The notes under the pieces were generated by a model. That model was not told the origin of the DNA. It did not search any database and saw only the letters and a list, made by a program, of their open reading frames with translations. The translations under genes and the position numbers were made by a program. DNA of 21,940 bases from Mesotoga sp. UBA6090 (GTDB lineage Bacteria; Thermotogota; Thermotogae; Petrotogales; Kosmotogaceae): positions 1 to 21,940 of the forward strand of contig NZ_DIXC01000001.1 of NCBI RefSeq assembly GCF_002435945.1. Reading direction: 5' to 3'. Positions 7,659 through 15,551 of this stretch are shown one piece after another. Numbering within the stretch: the stretch's first letter is position 1; every line of letters starts with the position of its first letter.

Positions 7659-8671
7659 GCGCTCTCACCTGCCCTCGATACTTTGATCGTTTCAATGAGC
7701 TTATCTATATGCCAGCAGGCAGCAGTGTGTTCATTCTCTATTTCTACTAGAGGCGGCTCTTCCTTTCGACACTTGTCTGTGGCGAGAGGGCATCTTGTGT
7801 TGAACCGGCATCCATCGGGGAAATCAAGAGGGTCGGGAACGACACCGGGGATGTTATAGAGAACCTCTTTATCTTCATCCAGTTTTGGTATTGCATTCAT
7901 AAGCCCCCATGTGTATGGATGCCTTGGATTCTTGAAGAGAGTATGAACATCAGCATATTCAACAACCTTTCCGGCGTACATCACTACGACTCTCTGAGCC
8001 ATCTCCGCAATTACTCCCAGATCATGAGTGATCATTACAAGAGCCATACCATACTGATCCTGAAGAGACTTCATGAGCTCAAGAATCTGCGCCTGAATAG
8101 TCACGTCAAGAGCAGTCGTGGGCTCATCCGCGAAAAGCAGTTTGGGATTACAGGAGAGAGACATCGCTATCATCGCTCTTTGGCGCATCCCTCCAGAGAG
8201 TTCGTGGGGATATTCATCGATCCGCTTTTCAGGTTCGGGAATTCCAACCTTCTTCAGCATATCTATTGCCATCTCACGTGCCTTCTTTTCGTCAACATCC
8301 TGATGAAGCAAGATAGCTTCCATTATCTGGAATCCTATCGTGAAAACCGGATTTAGAGCCGTCATGGGTTCCTGAAAAATCATAGCCATATCGTTTCCCC
8401 TGATCTTCATCATCTTTGACTCAGGAATCGCCATGATATCTTGGCCGTCGAAAAAAATCTTACCGCCCGCTATCTCTCCCTTCTCGTCAAGAAGTCTCAT
8501 AATAGAGAGCGATGTGACACTTTTTCCACAGCCAGATTCGCCGACGATTCCAAGCGTCTCGCCTGGGAAGACCTCAAAGGTCACCCCATCAACGGCCTTA
8601 ACAACCCCATCTTCTGTATGGAAATATGTTCTTAAGTCTTCTACCTGCAACAGCGCTTTCTTCTCATCCAT
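7655..8671 (-). CDS. oppD: Opp/Dpp-type ABC transporter ATPase (OppD-like)
   Basis: The partner ATPase, 338 residues and of normal length. It shows Walker A GESGCGKS (44-51), Q-loop IFQEP (Gln100), signature LSGGMRQR (158-165), Walker B LLFADEP (Asp182, Glu183) and switch His216. The C-terminal extension has four cysteines (288, 294, 301, 319) in the same spacing as OppF, consistent with a metal or Fe-S site. It works at the inner face of the membrane with OppF on the OppB/OppC channel. The gene follows oppC after 13 bp, has a G-rich ribosome site in that gap, and overlaps oppF by 4 bp, so translation of the two ATPases is probably coupled and balanced. Confidence 0.95.
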   Translation of the reverse strand: MDEKKALLQVEDLRTYFHTEDGVVKAVDGVTFEVFPGETLGIVGESGCGKSVTSLSIMRLLDEKGEIAGGKIFFDGQDIMAIPESKMMKIRGNDMAMIFQEPMTALNPVFTIGFQIMEAILLHQDVDEKKAREMAIDMLKKVGIPEPEKRIDEYPHELSGGMRQRAMIAMSLSCNPKLLFADEPTTALDVTIQAQILELMKSLQDQYGMALVMITHDLGVIAEMAQRVVVMYAGKVVEYADVHTLFKNPRHPYTWGLMNAIPKLDEDKEVLYNIPGVVPDPLDFPDGCRFNTRCPLATDKCRKEEPPLVEIENEHTAACWHIDKLIETIKVSRAGESA

Positions 8672-8684
8672 GACTCAAACCCCC

Positions 8685-9572
8685 TCAGCTTCTCATTCTC
8701 GGGTCGAAGATATCTCTCAATGCATCTCCGACAAGGTTCCATGCAAGAACGAAGAGCACCATGGCAGTACCTGGGAAGACTATAGCAAACCAAGATTGGT
8801 CAAGCATCGTCATCCAGTTCCTTGAAAAGGACAGTATCGTTCCCCAGTCGGCATAGCCAGGCTCTGCTCCAACTCCCAAAAAGCTCAGTCCTGCCGCAGT
8901 GATAACATAAGAACCGATTCTCATCGACATCTGAACAACTACCGGGAAAATCGTATTTGGAAGAATATGTTTGATAATAATTACCCAATCCTTCTGTCCA
9001 AGAGCTTTTGCTGCGAGAACATATTGCTCTTCTCTCGCTTGAAGGATATTTCCTCTAATCAGACGCGCTGTGCTCATCCAACCGAAGATTATCAAAGCAA
9101 TTATAACTTTGTCTAGACCTTTGCCCAGAATCGTTGTCATGACCATTGCAGCAACCAGGAAGGGAATCGACAAAAAGATGTCAGTTATCCTCATAAGAAT
9201 TTCGTCGACCCACCCGCCGAAGTACGCAGAGATCGAACCGACAATAACTCCAATCAGGGCGGCAAATCCAGTGATGATCAAGCCAAGTCTAAAAGCCGTT
9301 CGTGTTCCCCAGACCACACCGTAAAATACATCTCTCCCACCGATAACCCCAAAGGGGTGTTCGGCTGAAGGCGCTATCGGTTTCGATGACCAGGAGGCTC
9401 TTGGAATCTGATAGTTGTCTCCCATTTCATTAACTCCAGCAATCTGAGGGGCGAAGATCGCTATGACTATGAAGAAAAACAGGAGACAGGTTCCCAGAAC
9501 GGCTGTGCCATTCGTCCAGTATTTCTTCATTACTTTTCTGAACTCACTCTTTCTCTTTGCTGGCATTCGCAT
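8685..9572 (-). CDS. oppC: Opp/Dpp-type ABC transporter permease (OppC-like)
   Basis: A membrane permease of 295 residues. A basic cytoplasmic N-terminus is followed by a first membrane segment (about residues 24-44), an external loop with HPFGVIGGRDVF (the HPFGTDxxGRDxx-like motif of OppC/DppC), and five more hydrophobic segments. The EAA coupling loop is EQYVLAAKALGQKDWVIIIK, ending in HILPN. The C-terminus is LRDIFDPRMR, as usual for the family. It forms the channel with OppB. Two ATGs, at 9572 and 9566, compete: the GGGGG site is rather close to the first and well spaced for the second, so the start is uncertain by two residues. The gene follows oppB by 8 bp. Confidence 0.94.
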   Translation of the reverse strand: MRMPAKRKSEFRKVMKKYWTNGTAVLGTCLLFFFIVIAIFAPQIAGVNEMGDNYQIPRASWSSKPIAPSAEHPFGVIGGRDVFYGVVWGTRTAFRLGLIITGFAALIGVIVGSISAYFGGWVDEILMRITDIFLSIPFLVAAMVMTTILGKGLDKVIIALIIFGWMSTARLIRGNILQAREEQYVLAAKALGQKDWVIIIKHILPNTIFPVVVQMSMRIGSYVITAAGLSFLGVGAEPGYADWGTILSFSRNWMTMLDQSWFAIVFPGTAMVLFVLAWNLVGDALRDIFDPRMRS

Positions 9573-9580
9573 CTTCCCCC

Positions 9581-10615
9581 TTACTCTAGACGAATTCTTG
9601 GATCAACGAGGGCGTAAGAGACATCGACGACCAGATTTCCTACAACCATAATAAAGGAGAAGAACAGAGCTCCGCCAATTATCGACCAGTAATCTAGAAG
9701 GCTCGCAGCATCCGCGAGAAATCTCCCCATTCCTACACGCGAGAAAATCGTCTCAACAAACACTGTTCCTCCGAGCAAGCCCATTACCGATCCTCCGGCA
9801 ACGGTTATAACAGGAATCATGGCATTTCTCTTAGCGTGCTTATTTATGACTATCCTCTCAGGCACGCCTTTTGCTCTCGCCGTTCGGATATAGTCCTTCC
9901 TGAGAACTTCAAGCATACTTGAACGAGTAATCCTTAGCAAATAAGCCCACCACAGATAAGCAAGAGTTAGAACAGGGAGAATAATATGTCTCAAAGCGTC
10001 GATGAATATATCAAGTCTGCCGTTAAGAAGCGCATCTATTGTCGGCATGCTCGTTATGTTCTTCCATTCTGCGGTCCTCATGACCAAATCATACTGAGTA
10101 CTGACCATCCCGGGTGGAAACCAACCAAGAATTGAGTAGAAGACAAGAAGGAGCAAAAGCCCAAAGACAAAATCAGGAAGAGACCAACCCACAAGGGCAA
10201 AGACCCTTATGAATTGATCTGTAAATTTGTTTTGATTAACGGCTGAAATCACTCCCAACCATATGGCAACTAGAACTACCGGGACAATTGCATAGATTGC
10301 CAACTCCAGTGTATAGGGGAAGCGCTCTAGCATCGAAGGAAGAACGCCTTTCTTTCCAACCATTGAGTATCCAAAATCACCCTGAATAACATTGCCTAGC
10401 CATTTCAGATATTGAACAGGCATAGGTTCATCAAGACCATATTTCTTTATAAGTCTTTCTGCCGCATCGGGTGTTTTCAATGCTTCCGGACTCTTCACAT
10501 AAGAAGCAAGTAACCTGTCTGGACCAAGCGCCCAGATCATTGCGAAGATGATCAAAGTAACACCAATCATTATTAATGGCAGCAAAAGGAGCCTTCTGAT
10601 TATGTAGGCAGTCAC
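9581..10615 (-). CDS. oppB: Opp/Dpp-type ABC transporter permease (OppB-like)
   Basis: A membrane permease of 344 residues. The N-terminus YIIRRLLLLPLIMIGVTLIIF is the first membrane segment, as in all OppB/DppB proteins. An extended external loop (about 30-95) includes PMPVQYLKWL and GDFGYS. The EAA coupling loop is KDYIRTARAKGVPERIVINK. The C-terminal segment ends YALVDPRIRL. Translation starts at a GTG (10615), with GGGGTGAT 6-10 nt upstream. The 114-bp gap to the binding-protein gene holds an intrinsic terminator and a TATAAT box, so the permease and ATPase genes may be expressed at a lower level than the binding protein, or from their own promoter. Confidence 0.94.
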   Translation of the reverse strand: MTAYIIRRLLLLPLIMIGVTLIIFAMIWALGPDRLLASYVKSPEALKTPDAAERLIKKYGLDEPMPVQYLKWLGNVIQGDFGYSMVGKKGVLPSMLERFPYTLELAIYAIVPVVLVAIWLGVISAVNQNKFTDQFIRVFALVGWSLPDFVFGLLLLLVFYSILGWFPPGMVSTQYDLVMRTAEWKNITSMPTIDALLNGRLDIFIDALRHIILPVLTLAYLWWAYLLRITRSSMLEVLRKDYIRTARAKGVPERIVINKHAKRNAMIPVITVAGGSVMGLLGGTVFVETIFSRVGMGRFLADAASLLDYWSIIGGALFFSFIMVVGNLVVDVSYALVDPRIRLE

Positions 10616-10657
10616 CTGAGTATCACCCCTCTTTCATCAAAACAAAAACAATAGTCT

Positions 10658-10663
10658 ATTATA
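10658..10663 (-). promoter_or_regulatory. Perfect -10 box, candidate internal promoter for oppB
   Basis: TATAAT lies on the minus strand (complement of ATTATA) between the terminator after the binding-protein gene and oppB. It would give a leader of about 35 nt to the GTG. At 17 bp upstream there is only a T-rich stretch, part of the terminator U-run, so the -35 is weak. It could provide independent expression of the permease and ATPase genes. Confidence 0.45.
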
Positions 10664-10679
10664 ATCCATATCTCCAGTC

Positions 10680-10712
10680 AAAAAAAGAGCCGGGTAAGAA
10701 GGCCCCGGCTCT
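10680..10712 (-). terminator. Intrinsic terminator after the binding-protein gene
   Basis: On the minus strand AGAGCCGGG pairs with CCCGGCTCT (nine pairs) around a short loop and is followed directly by a run of seven Ts. It lies 18 bp past the binding-protein stop and 65 bp before oppB. Its position inside the operon suggests partial termination, so the binding protein would be made in excess over the membrane complex, a common arrangement for these transporters. Confidence 0.92.
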
Positions 10713-10729
10713 CTTCGGGATATATTCAG

Positions 10730-12571
10730 TTACTGATTTTTGGAAAGCTGGTAGTAGTAGAATCCAGATCTTACTAGATGCGGATACCACCCTTCAACCC
10801 AAGGCGCCCTTACGTTAAGACCCGTCGGCATATACAGGGGAATACCGATTGCAGCATCAATAACCTTTTCCTGGACGCTTCTATAGAGATTGAATCGCTC
10901 TTCGTTATCGACAGATACTGCTGCAGCGCTTATTTCGGCATCTACATTTGCAGCTGCCCATTCCTGGAAAGGTTCGCCCTGTCTTGAAGCGTAAACTCCA
11001 TAGCTTGCGTAGTAAGTAGCAATGAAATTGTGCGGGTCAGGATAGTCTGCCAGCCAGCCTATAGTGAACAACGGAAGGAACCCATTCCTCTGGGCTGCTA
11101 GATAGGTCGGCCACTGTACTCCAAGAGGTTCGACTTTAAACTTCGGATTGACTGAATTTACAAAGTAAGCAAGCATCTCTGCTATAGTCTGTCTAGCATC
11201 GTTACCTGTATTGTACAGAAGCTGAATCTTGAATCCTTTTTCCCAGACTTCTCCGCCCCAGGCCTGCTTGAACTCGGCGGCGGCCTTTGCAAGATTGAAT
11301 TCTGGAAGAGGAAGAGTTTCATCATATCCAAGGAAACCTTTCGGGAGATCTGATGGGACAAGCTCTCCAAGACCATTCAGGACTTCATCTACGAATGTTG
11401 CCCCGTCATAGCAGAATGAGAAAGCTCTTCTAACATGAATGTCCGAAAAGAAATCTCTTGGAACGCCATTTCCATCAAGCTTTCCACTTCCAAGATACTC
11501 GCTACCCTCTGTAACAAGCCAGTTAAAGTGAAGAGACGTGATGCTCGCAGTAGGGTAACCCTTTGTCACAACGGCTTTACCTTCAGCTGCAAGAGCCTCT
11601 GCCTGATCCAGATAAGGAGCGCCAAAGTACGCAATGTCTGCATCTCCGGCTTCGAAAATCGCCTTCCTTGTGGAGAATTCGTCAACGCCCCAAATAACGA
11701 CATTCTTTATTGCAGCTGGGCCTGCCCAGTAGTCGTCAAATCTTTCGAGAACTACCCTCTGCTGAGCTGAATCCCAAGCAACCAGCTTGAAAGGACCAGA
11801 ACCTGCTTCGGCATTATGGAATGGACTTTCCTGTGGTTCTAGGTCATGCCATTTCCACCAACCATCTGCTTTGCCGTCCCAAGCACCGTTTTCGATTCCC
11901 CACTTGGAGTCGGTAATGGCAGCCCAAGATCCGAAATGCGCTATTGTATTCAGAAATGGACCCCACGCAGCGTCAAGAACGAAAATTACATTATTTCCAT
12001 CGACTTCGACTTTAGGATCAACGACTTCTTCATAGAACGAAATCAGCATCGCCTTTGCTTCTTCAGATGTCGGATTTCTTTCCGCATCCACTGCTTCTGA
12101 ATAAGCCATTCCAGCGTAGTGTTCAAACCAACCCTCTACGCTTGCAAAAGAACCAGCGGTGAGTGCCTCAATTATCATCCACTGAGGTCCTCCTGACGGA
12201 TCACCGAGTATGTATCTCTCGAATGAGTATTCCACATCTGCAGGAGTCAGCAAATTACCAGTATGGAACTTGACGCCTTCTCTGATTGGGAAGGTGAATA
12301 CAGTTCCTTCTGGGTTTACAAGGCCATTTTCGGCACTAGGTACTTCGGTCGAAATCATCGGCAGATAGTCTGTGACTGATTCACCGTCATACTGGATTAG
12401 GTTCTCATAAAGGTTAAGAATAACTTCTCCACTTGCGGTGTCATATGAGTGGAGCGGATCAAGAGTCTCCGGTTCACTAATAGTGAGATTAACGAATGTT
12501 TCTGGGTCGCTTGCAAACGCAGTAAAAGCTAAGAAAAGCACAGTAAGTGTTACCAGTAAAATCTTTTTCAC
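10730..12571 (-). CDS. Extracellular solute-binding protein, family 5 (OppA/DppA-like)
   Basis: The 613-residue product starts with a Sec signal peptide (MKKILLVTLTVLFLAFTAFA, cleavage probably after AFA). No lipobox Cys follows, so it is a soluble binding protein of the periplasm-like space rather than a lipoprotein. Family 5 features include the early LDPLHSYDTASGEVILNLYENL block, SGPFKLVAWDSAQQRVVLERF, and the late GWLADYPDPHNFIATYY segment. It captures substrate and delivers it to OppBC. Oligopeptides are the default guess, but several Thermotoga relatives of this family bind oligosaccharides, so the substrate is open. It starts at a GTG with AAGGGGG 8 nt upstream. It is the first gene of the operon, behind a strong promoter. 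Confidence 0.93.
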   Translation of the reverse strand: MKKILLVTLTVLFLAFTAFASDPETFVNLTISEPETLDPLHSYDTASGEVILNLYENLIQYDGESVTDYLPMISTEVPSAENGLVNPEGTVFTFPIREGVKFHTGNLLTPADVEYSFERYILGDPSGGPQWMIIEALTAGSFASVEGWFEHYAGMAYSEAVDAERNPTSEEAKAMLISFYEEVVDPKVEVDGNNVIFVLDAAWGPFLNTIAHFGSWAAITDSKWGIENGAWDGKADGWWKWHDLEPQESPFHNAEAGSGPFKLVAWDSAQQRVVLERFDDYWAGPAAIKNVVIWGVDEFSTRKAIFEAGDADIAYFGAPYLDQAEALAAEGKAVVTKGYPTASITSLHFNWLVTEGSEYLGSGKLDGNGVPRDFFSDIHVRRAFSFCYDGATFVDEVLNGLGELVPSDLPKGFLGYDETLPLPEFNLAKAAAEFKQAWGGEVWEKGFKIQLLYNTGNDARQTIAEMLAYFVNSVNPKFKVEPLGVQWPTYLAAQRNGFLPLFTIGWLADYPDPHNFIATYYASYGVYASRQGEPFQEWAAANVDAEISAAAVSVDNEERFNLYRSVQEKVIDAAIGIPLYMPTGLNVRAPWVEGWYPHLVRSGFYYYQLSKNQ

Positions 12572-12614
12572 TAATGTTGCCCCCTTTCAAAATAGAGATG
12601 AGTGTGATAGTACA

Positions 12615-12643
12615 ATTATAATCTATGGAGCCTCTAAATTCAA
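12615..12643 (-). promoter_or_regulatory. Promoter of the Opp-type transporter operon
   Basis: On the minus strand TTGAAT (12638-12643) and TATAAT (12615-12620) are separated by exactly 17 bp, a strong housekeeping-sigma promoter. It predicts a leader of about 37 nt before the GTG of the binding-protein gene. I see no convincing operator palindrome around it. Confidence 0.8.
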
Positions 12644-12702
12644 AATGCCGTTAACCTGTACGTATTATTTCGTAATGCAAATCAACTTCGCGAATTATTC
12701 TA

Positions 12703-12732
12703 TTGACAACGCTCTTAAGACGATGGTAGAAT
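12703..12732 (+). promoter_or_regulatory. Promoter of tRNA-Val
   Basis: A consensus TTGACA (12703-12708) and TAGAAT (12727-12732) are separated by 18 bp. The -10 ends 11 bp before the mature tRNA 5' end, so transcription should start a few bases upstream of the tRNA. Confidence 0.85.
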
Positions 12733-12743
12733 CAATCTTGTTC

Positions 12744-12818
12744 GGGTGCGTAGCTCAGTGGAAGAGCGCTTCCTTGACGAGGAAGAGGCCGTAGGTTCAA
12801 TCCCTACCGCACCCACCA
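12744..12818 (+). tRNA. tRNA-Val(GAC)
   Basis: A complete 75-nt cloverleaf. The acceptor stem GGGTGCG pairs with CGCACCC. The D arm is GCTC...GAGC. The anticodon stem CTTCC/GGAAG encloses loop TTGACGA, so the anticodon is GAC (valine codons GUC and GUU). The T stem is GTAGG/CCTAC with loop TTCAATC. The discriminator base is A and the CCA end is encoded (12816-12818). It has its own promoter and terminator and no other tRNA beside it. Confidence 0.97.
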
Positions 12819-12821
12819 GAG

Positions 12822-12849
12822 GGGAGAGATTGTCTCTCCCTATATTTTT
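12822..12849 (+). terminator. Intrinsic terminator of tRNA-Val, abutting the pnp stop
   Basis: GGGAGAGA (12822-12829) pairs with TCTCTCCC (12833-12840) around a 3-nt loop and is followed by TATATTTTTT. The hairpin ends exactly where the convergent phosphorylase gene stops, so the U-run is encoded inside the last codons of that gene. On the minus strand no T-run follows the hairpin, so it should terminate only plus-strand transcription efficiently. Confidence 0.85.
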
Positions 12850-13688
12850 TCTAGAGTCTTAAGTATCAACTTACTCATATCGCTTCCCGCTCTCTTAGCC
12901 ATTTCAAGGACTTCCTCGGCTGTGAGAGGCTTCAAATCGTCGGGAACGGCTCTATCCGATATCGCGGAAAGGCCGAGCACTCTGATACCTGCGTGACGCG
13001 CCACTATAACTTCCGGCACGGTCGACATACCCACAGCATCTGCGCCAAACCTTCTCAGCATCCTTAATTCCGCAGGAGTCTCGAAGTTTGGCCCTGCCAC
13101 ACCAACATAAACTCCTTCATAGACACCCACGCCAAGCTCTTTAGCAGAAATAAGAGCCTTGTCAAACAGATCGCTGTCTATGGGCTCGCTCATATCCGGG
13201 AACCGAGGACCCCATTCATCGACGTTTTGACCTATCAGAGGATTATCACCCATGAAGTTTATGATGTCTTTGATGAGCATGATTCTACCCACTTCGAAAT
13301 CAGGGTTGAGACCGCCCGAAGCATTGGTGATCAGAAGTACTTCTACACCCAGTTCTTGCATTATCCTTATTGGGAAGGTCACAGTTTTCATGGAGTAACC
13401 TTCGTAAAAATGAAAACGCCCATTCATTAGCATCACATTGTGGTGAAGGGCATTTCCGAAAGTTAGTTCGCCCTTATGACCGGGAGCAGTTGACAACGGG
13501 AAGCCGGGAATCTCATCGTAAGGAATTGAAACGGTATTTTCAAGGCTATTAGATACATCTCCAAGTCCGCTGCCTAGAATCACTGCAACTTTTGACTTCA
13601 GCTCAACTTCCTTTTCAATGAAACGAGCAGCTCTCTTCACGTTCTCAACATAATCCCTGAGCTCTTCTTGAAGTACAGAAATACTCAT
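12840..13688 (-). CDS. Purine nucleoside phosphorylase, trimeric type
   Basis: The enzyme (282 residues) cleaves purine nucleosides with phosphate to free base and (deoxy)ribose-1-phosphate in purine salvage. Trimeric-family blocks are VILGSGLGD (phosphate-binding glycine loop), PGFPLSTAPGHKG, NGRFHFYEGYS, LLITNASGGLNPDF, VAGPNFETPAE (Glu203) and DAVGMSTVPEVIVARH. The residue that normally recognises 6-oxopurines, an Asn 42 residues after the Glu in human PNP, is Asp245 here (SAISDRAV). That may shift preference towards 6-aminopurines such as adenosine. An AAGGAGG ribosome site precedes the ATG. The gene is transcribed alone, divergent from proS and convergent with tRNA-Val. Methylthioadenosine phosphorylase, a relative, is less likely because the sequence follows PNP blocks throughout. 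Confidence 0.92.
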   Translation of the reverse strand: MSISVLQEELRDYVENVKRAARFIEKEVELKSKVAVILGSGLGDVSNSLENTVSIPYDEIPGFPLSTAPGHKGELTFGNALHHNVMLMNGRFHFYEGYSMKTVTFPIRIMQELGVEVLLITNASGGLNPDFEVGRIMLIKDIINFMGDNPLIGQNVDEWGPRFPDMSEPIDSDLFDKALISAKELGVGVYEGVYVGVAGPNFETPAELRMLRRFGADAVGMSTVPEVIVARHAGIRVLGLSAISDRAVPDDLKPLTAEEVLEMAKRAGSDMSKLILKTLEKI

Positions 13689-13707
13689 GCTCGTCCTCCT
13701 TATAAGT

Positions 13708-13735
13708 CATATACTTTATTATATCAAAACGTCAA
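13708..13735 (-). promoter_or_regulatory. Possible promoter of the nucleoside phosphorylase gene
   Basis: On the minus strand TTGACG (13730-13735) is followed after 16 bp by TATATG (13708-13713). A perfect TATAAT lies between them but only 6 bp from the -35. The AT-rich stretch is the right place for the promoter, but the exact -10 is uncertain. Confidence 0.4.
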
Positions 13736-13752
13736 ACAGCTTGCTGGAACTA

Positions 13753-13761
13753 TGCTATAAT
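13753..13761 (+). promoter_or_regulatory. Extended -10 promoter of proS
   Basis: TGCTATAAT is an extended -10 element (TG-N-TATAAT). No good -35 is visible 17 bp upstream, which extended -10 promoters can tolerate. It predicts a leader of about 40 nt to the proS ATG and may drive proS, ftsY and the Rrf2 gene together. Confidence 0.65.
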
Positions 13762-13808
13762 CTCACTGAATTAGTCCTGATTAGCTGAATTTCGAGAGGA
13801 GAGATCTG

Positions 13809-15551
13809 ATGAGGTTTTCACAACTCTATGCTCCAACATTAAGAGATGCTCCGGCCGATGCAGACCTAGTAAGTATCAAGCTTCTCGTTCGTGGTGGATT
13901 TGTCAGAAAAGTTGCCGCCGGTATCTACTCATTCCTTCCGCTTGGTCTCCGGGTTCTCAAGAAGATTGAAGAGATCGTTCGTCAAGAGATGAACGCAATC
14001 GGTTCTCAAGAGATTCTGATGCCAATCATACAGCCGGCAGAATTATGGCACGAGACAGGCAGATGGGACGACTATGGCCCCGAGATGATGAGAATGAAGG
14101 ACAGGCACGAGAGGTTCTTCACGCTAGGACCTACCCATGAAGAGATCATAACCCATCTTCTAAGAAACGAGCTTAATTCATACAAGCAGCTTCCTGTATC
14201 TCTCTTCCAGATTGCAATGAAATACAGGGATGAGATTCGTCCGAGATTCGGCCTCATGAGATCAAGAGAGTTCCTGATGAAGGACGCCTACAGTTTTCAC
14301 GATTCATGGACTTCTCTTGACGAAACATATAGACAGTTTTACGGAGCGTACAGCAAGATTTTGGAGAGAATAGGACTCGAATTCCTGGTTGTAGAAGCCG
14401 ATTCTGGAGCAATAGGTGGAAATGAATCCCATGAATTCAACGTGCTTGCTGATTACGGAGAATCGACTTTGCTTTACTGTGACTGCGGATACGCTGCTTC
14501 AGATGAAAAGGCGGAGTACCTCTTGAAGGAAGAGACCCAGGAAAGGAAAACCTCAGATTTGCAGCTAGTTCCAACACCGAATTCCAGGACTGTGGAGGAA
14601 GTGGCAGACTGCCTGAGCGTAACCCCAAAGGACATTGTGAAATCACTCATTTATAAAGGTAGAAAAGGGTACTATATGGCTCTAATTCGTGGAAACGAAG
14701 AGCTCAACGAATCGAAGCTCAAGGCTGCCCTTGAGGATCAGACTCTTACCATGGCGACCCCTCAGGAAGTACTGGACCTGTTAGGGGTGCCGATCGGCTT
14801 CGTTGGTCCGATTGGACTTCCCAAGAATGTAGCAATAATCGCCGATCATACAATCAAAGGTTTGAATAACGCGGTTTGCGGAGCTTTGAAGGAAGGATAC
14901 CATTACTTCGGCGTTCTTCCCGGCCGTGATTTCGAGATAGACTCCTGGCATGATTTGAAAGTGGTGAAAGAGGGAGATCCGTGTCCCAAGTGTGGAATTC
15001 CAATGAAGTCCGCTAAAGGCATAGAGGTAGGACACATCTTCAAGCTCGGAACCAAGTATTCGGAAAAAATGAACGGATACGTAACCGATGATCAGGGTAA
15101 TAGTATTCATTATATTATGGGCTGCTATGGCTGGGGAGTGTCCCGAACCATAAGTGCCATAGTCGAGCAGTTACATGACGAAAATGGAATAATATGGCCC
15201 CTGTCCGTCACTCCGTTCGAAATCATAATAACTGCCGTAAATGCTAAGGACCCTGATGTCCTGAAGAAATCTGAGGAAATATACGAGCTTCTGATTAAGG
15301 AGGGCTACGATGTTCTCCTTGACGACAGGGAGATTTCTCCTGGAATGAAGTTCAAGGATGCCGATCTCATTGGGATTCCCATAAGAGTCACTCTGGGAAA
15401 GAAACTTCAGCAGGACATTGTTGAGGTCAAAGCCAGAACTGAAAAGAAACCGCTTGAAGTCAGCATCCAAGAAGGACTTGACCTTCTTCTCGAGGAGATA
15501 AGGAAAGAGCTGTCAATGTATAGACCGGTTGGCATAGTGGGGAACGAATGA
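13809..15551 (+). CDS. proS: Prolyl-tRNA synthetase, bacterial type with editing domain
   Basis: This class II synthetase (580 residues) charges tRNA-Pro. Motif 1 lies around QEILMPIIQP. Motif 2 spans residues 139-165 (KYRDEIRPRFGLMRSREF). Motif 3 is GCYGWGVSRTISAI from about 438. Between motifs 2 and 3, roughly residues 225-390, sits the YbaK-like editing insertion (VTPKDIVKSLIYKGRKGYY...), which removes mischarged alanine and marks the bacterial form. The C-terminal anticodon-binding domain includes YDVLLDDREISPGMKFKDADLIG. A strong AGAGGAGAG site precedes the ATG. The stop overlaps the ftsY start by 4 bp, so the two are translationally coupled. Confidence 0.97.
   Translation: MRFSQLYAPTLRDAPADADLVSIKLLVRGGFVRKVAAGIYSFLPLGLRVLKKIEEIVRQEMNAIGSQEILMPIIQPAELWHETGRWDDYGPEMMRMKDRHERFFTLGPTHEEIITHLLRNELNSYKQLPVSLFQIAMKYRDEIRPRFGLMRSREFLMKDAYSFHDSWTSLDETYRQFYGAYSKILERIGLEFLVVEADSGAIGGNESHEFNVLADYGESTLLYCDCGYAASDEKAEYLLKEETQERKTSDLQLVPTPNSRTVEEVADCLSVTPKDIVKSLIYKGRKGYYMALIRGNEELNESKLKAALEDQTLTMATPQEVLDLLGVPIGFVGPIGLPKNVAIIADHTIKGLNNAVCGALKEGYHYFGVLPGRDFEIDSWHDLKVVKEGDPCPKCGIPMKSAKGIEVGHIFKLGTKYSEKMNGYVTDDQGNSIHYIMGCYGWGVSRTISAIVEQLHDENGIIWPLSVTPFEIIITAVNAKDPDVLKKSEEIYELLIKEGYDVLLDDREISPGMKFKDADLIGIPIRVTLGKKLQQDIVEVKARTEKKPLEVSIQEGLDLLLEEIRKELSMYRPVGIVGNE

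Noticed and set aside
7398..7859. Long plus-strand frames opposite oppF and oppD, which together cover most of 6639-8825
   Set aside because: All lie antisense to two ATPase genes with intact motifs, and none shows a recognisable domain or ribosome site.
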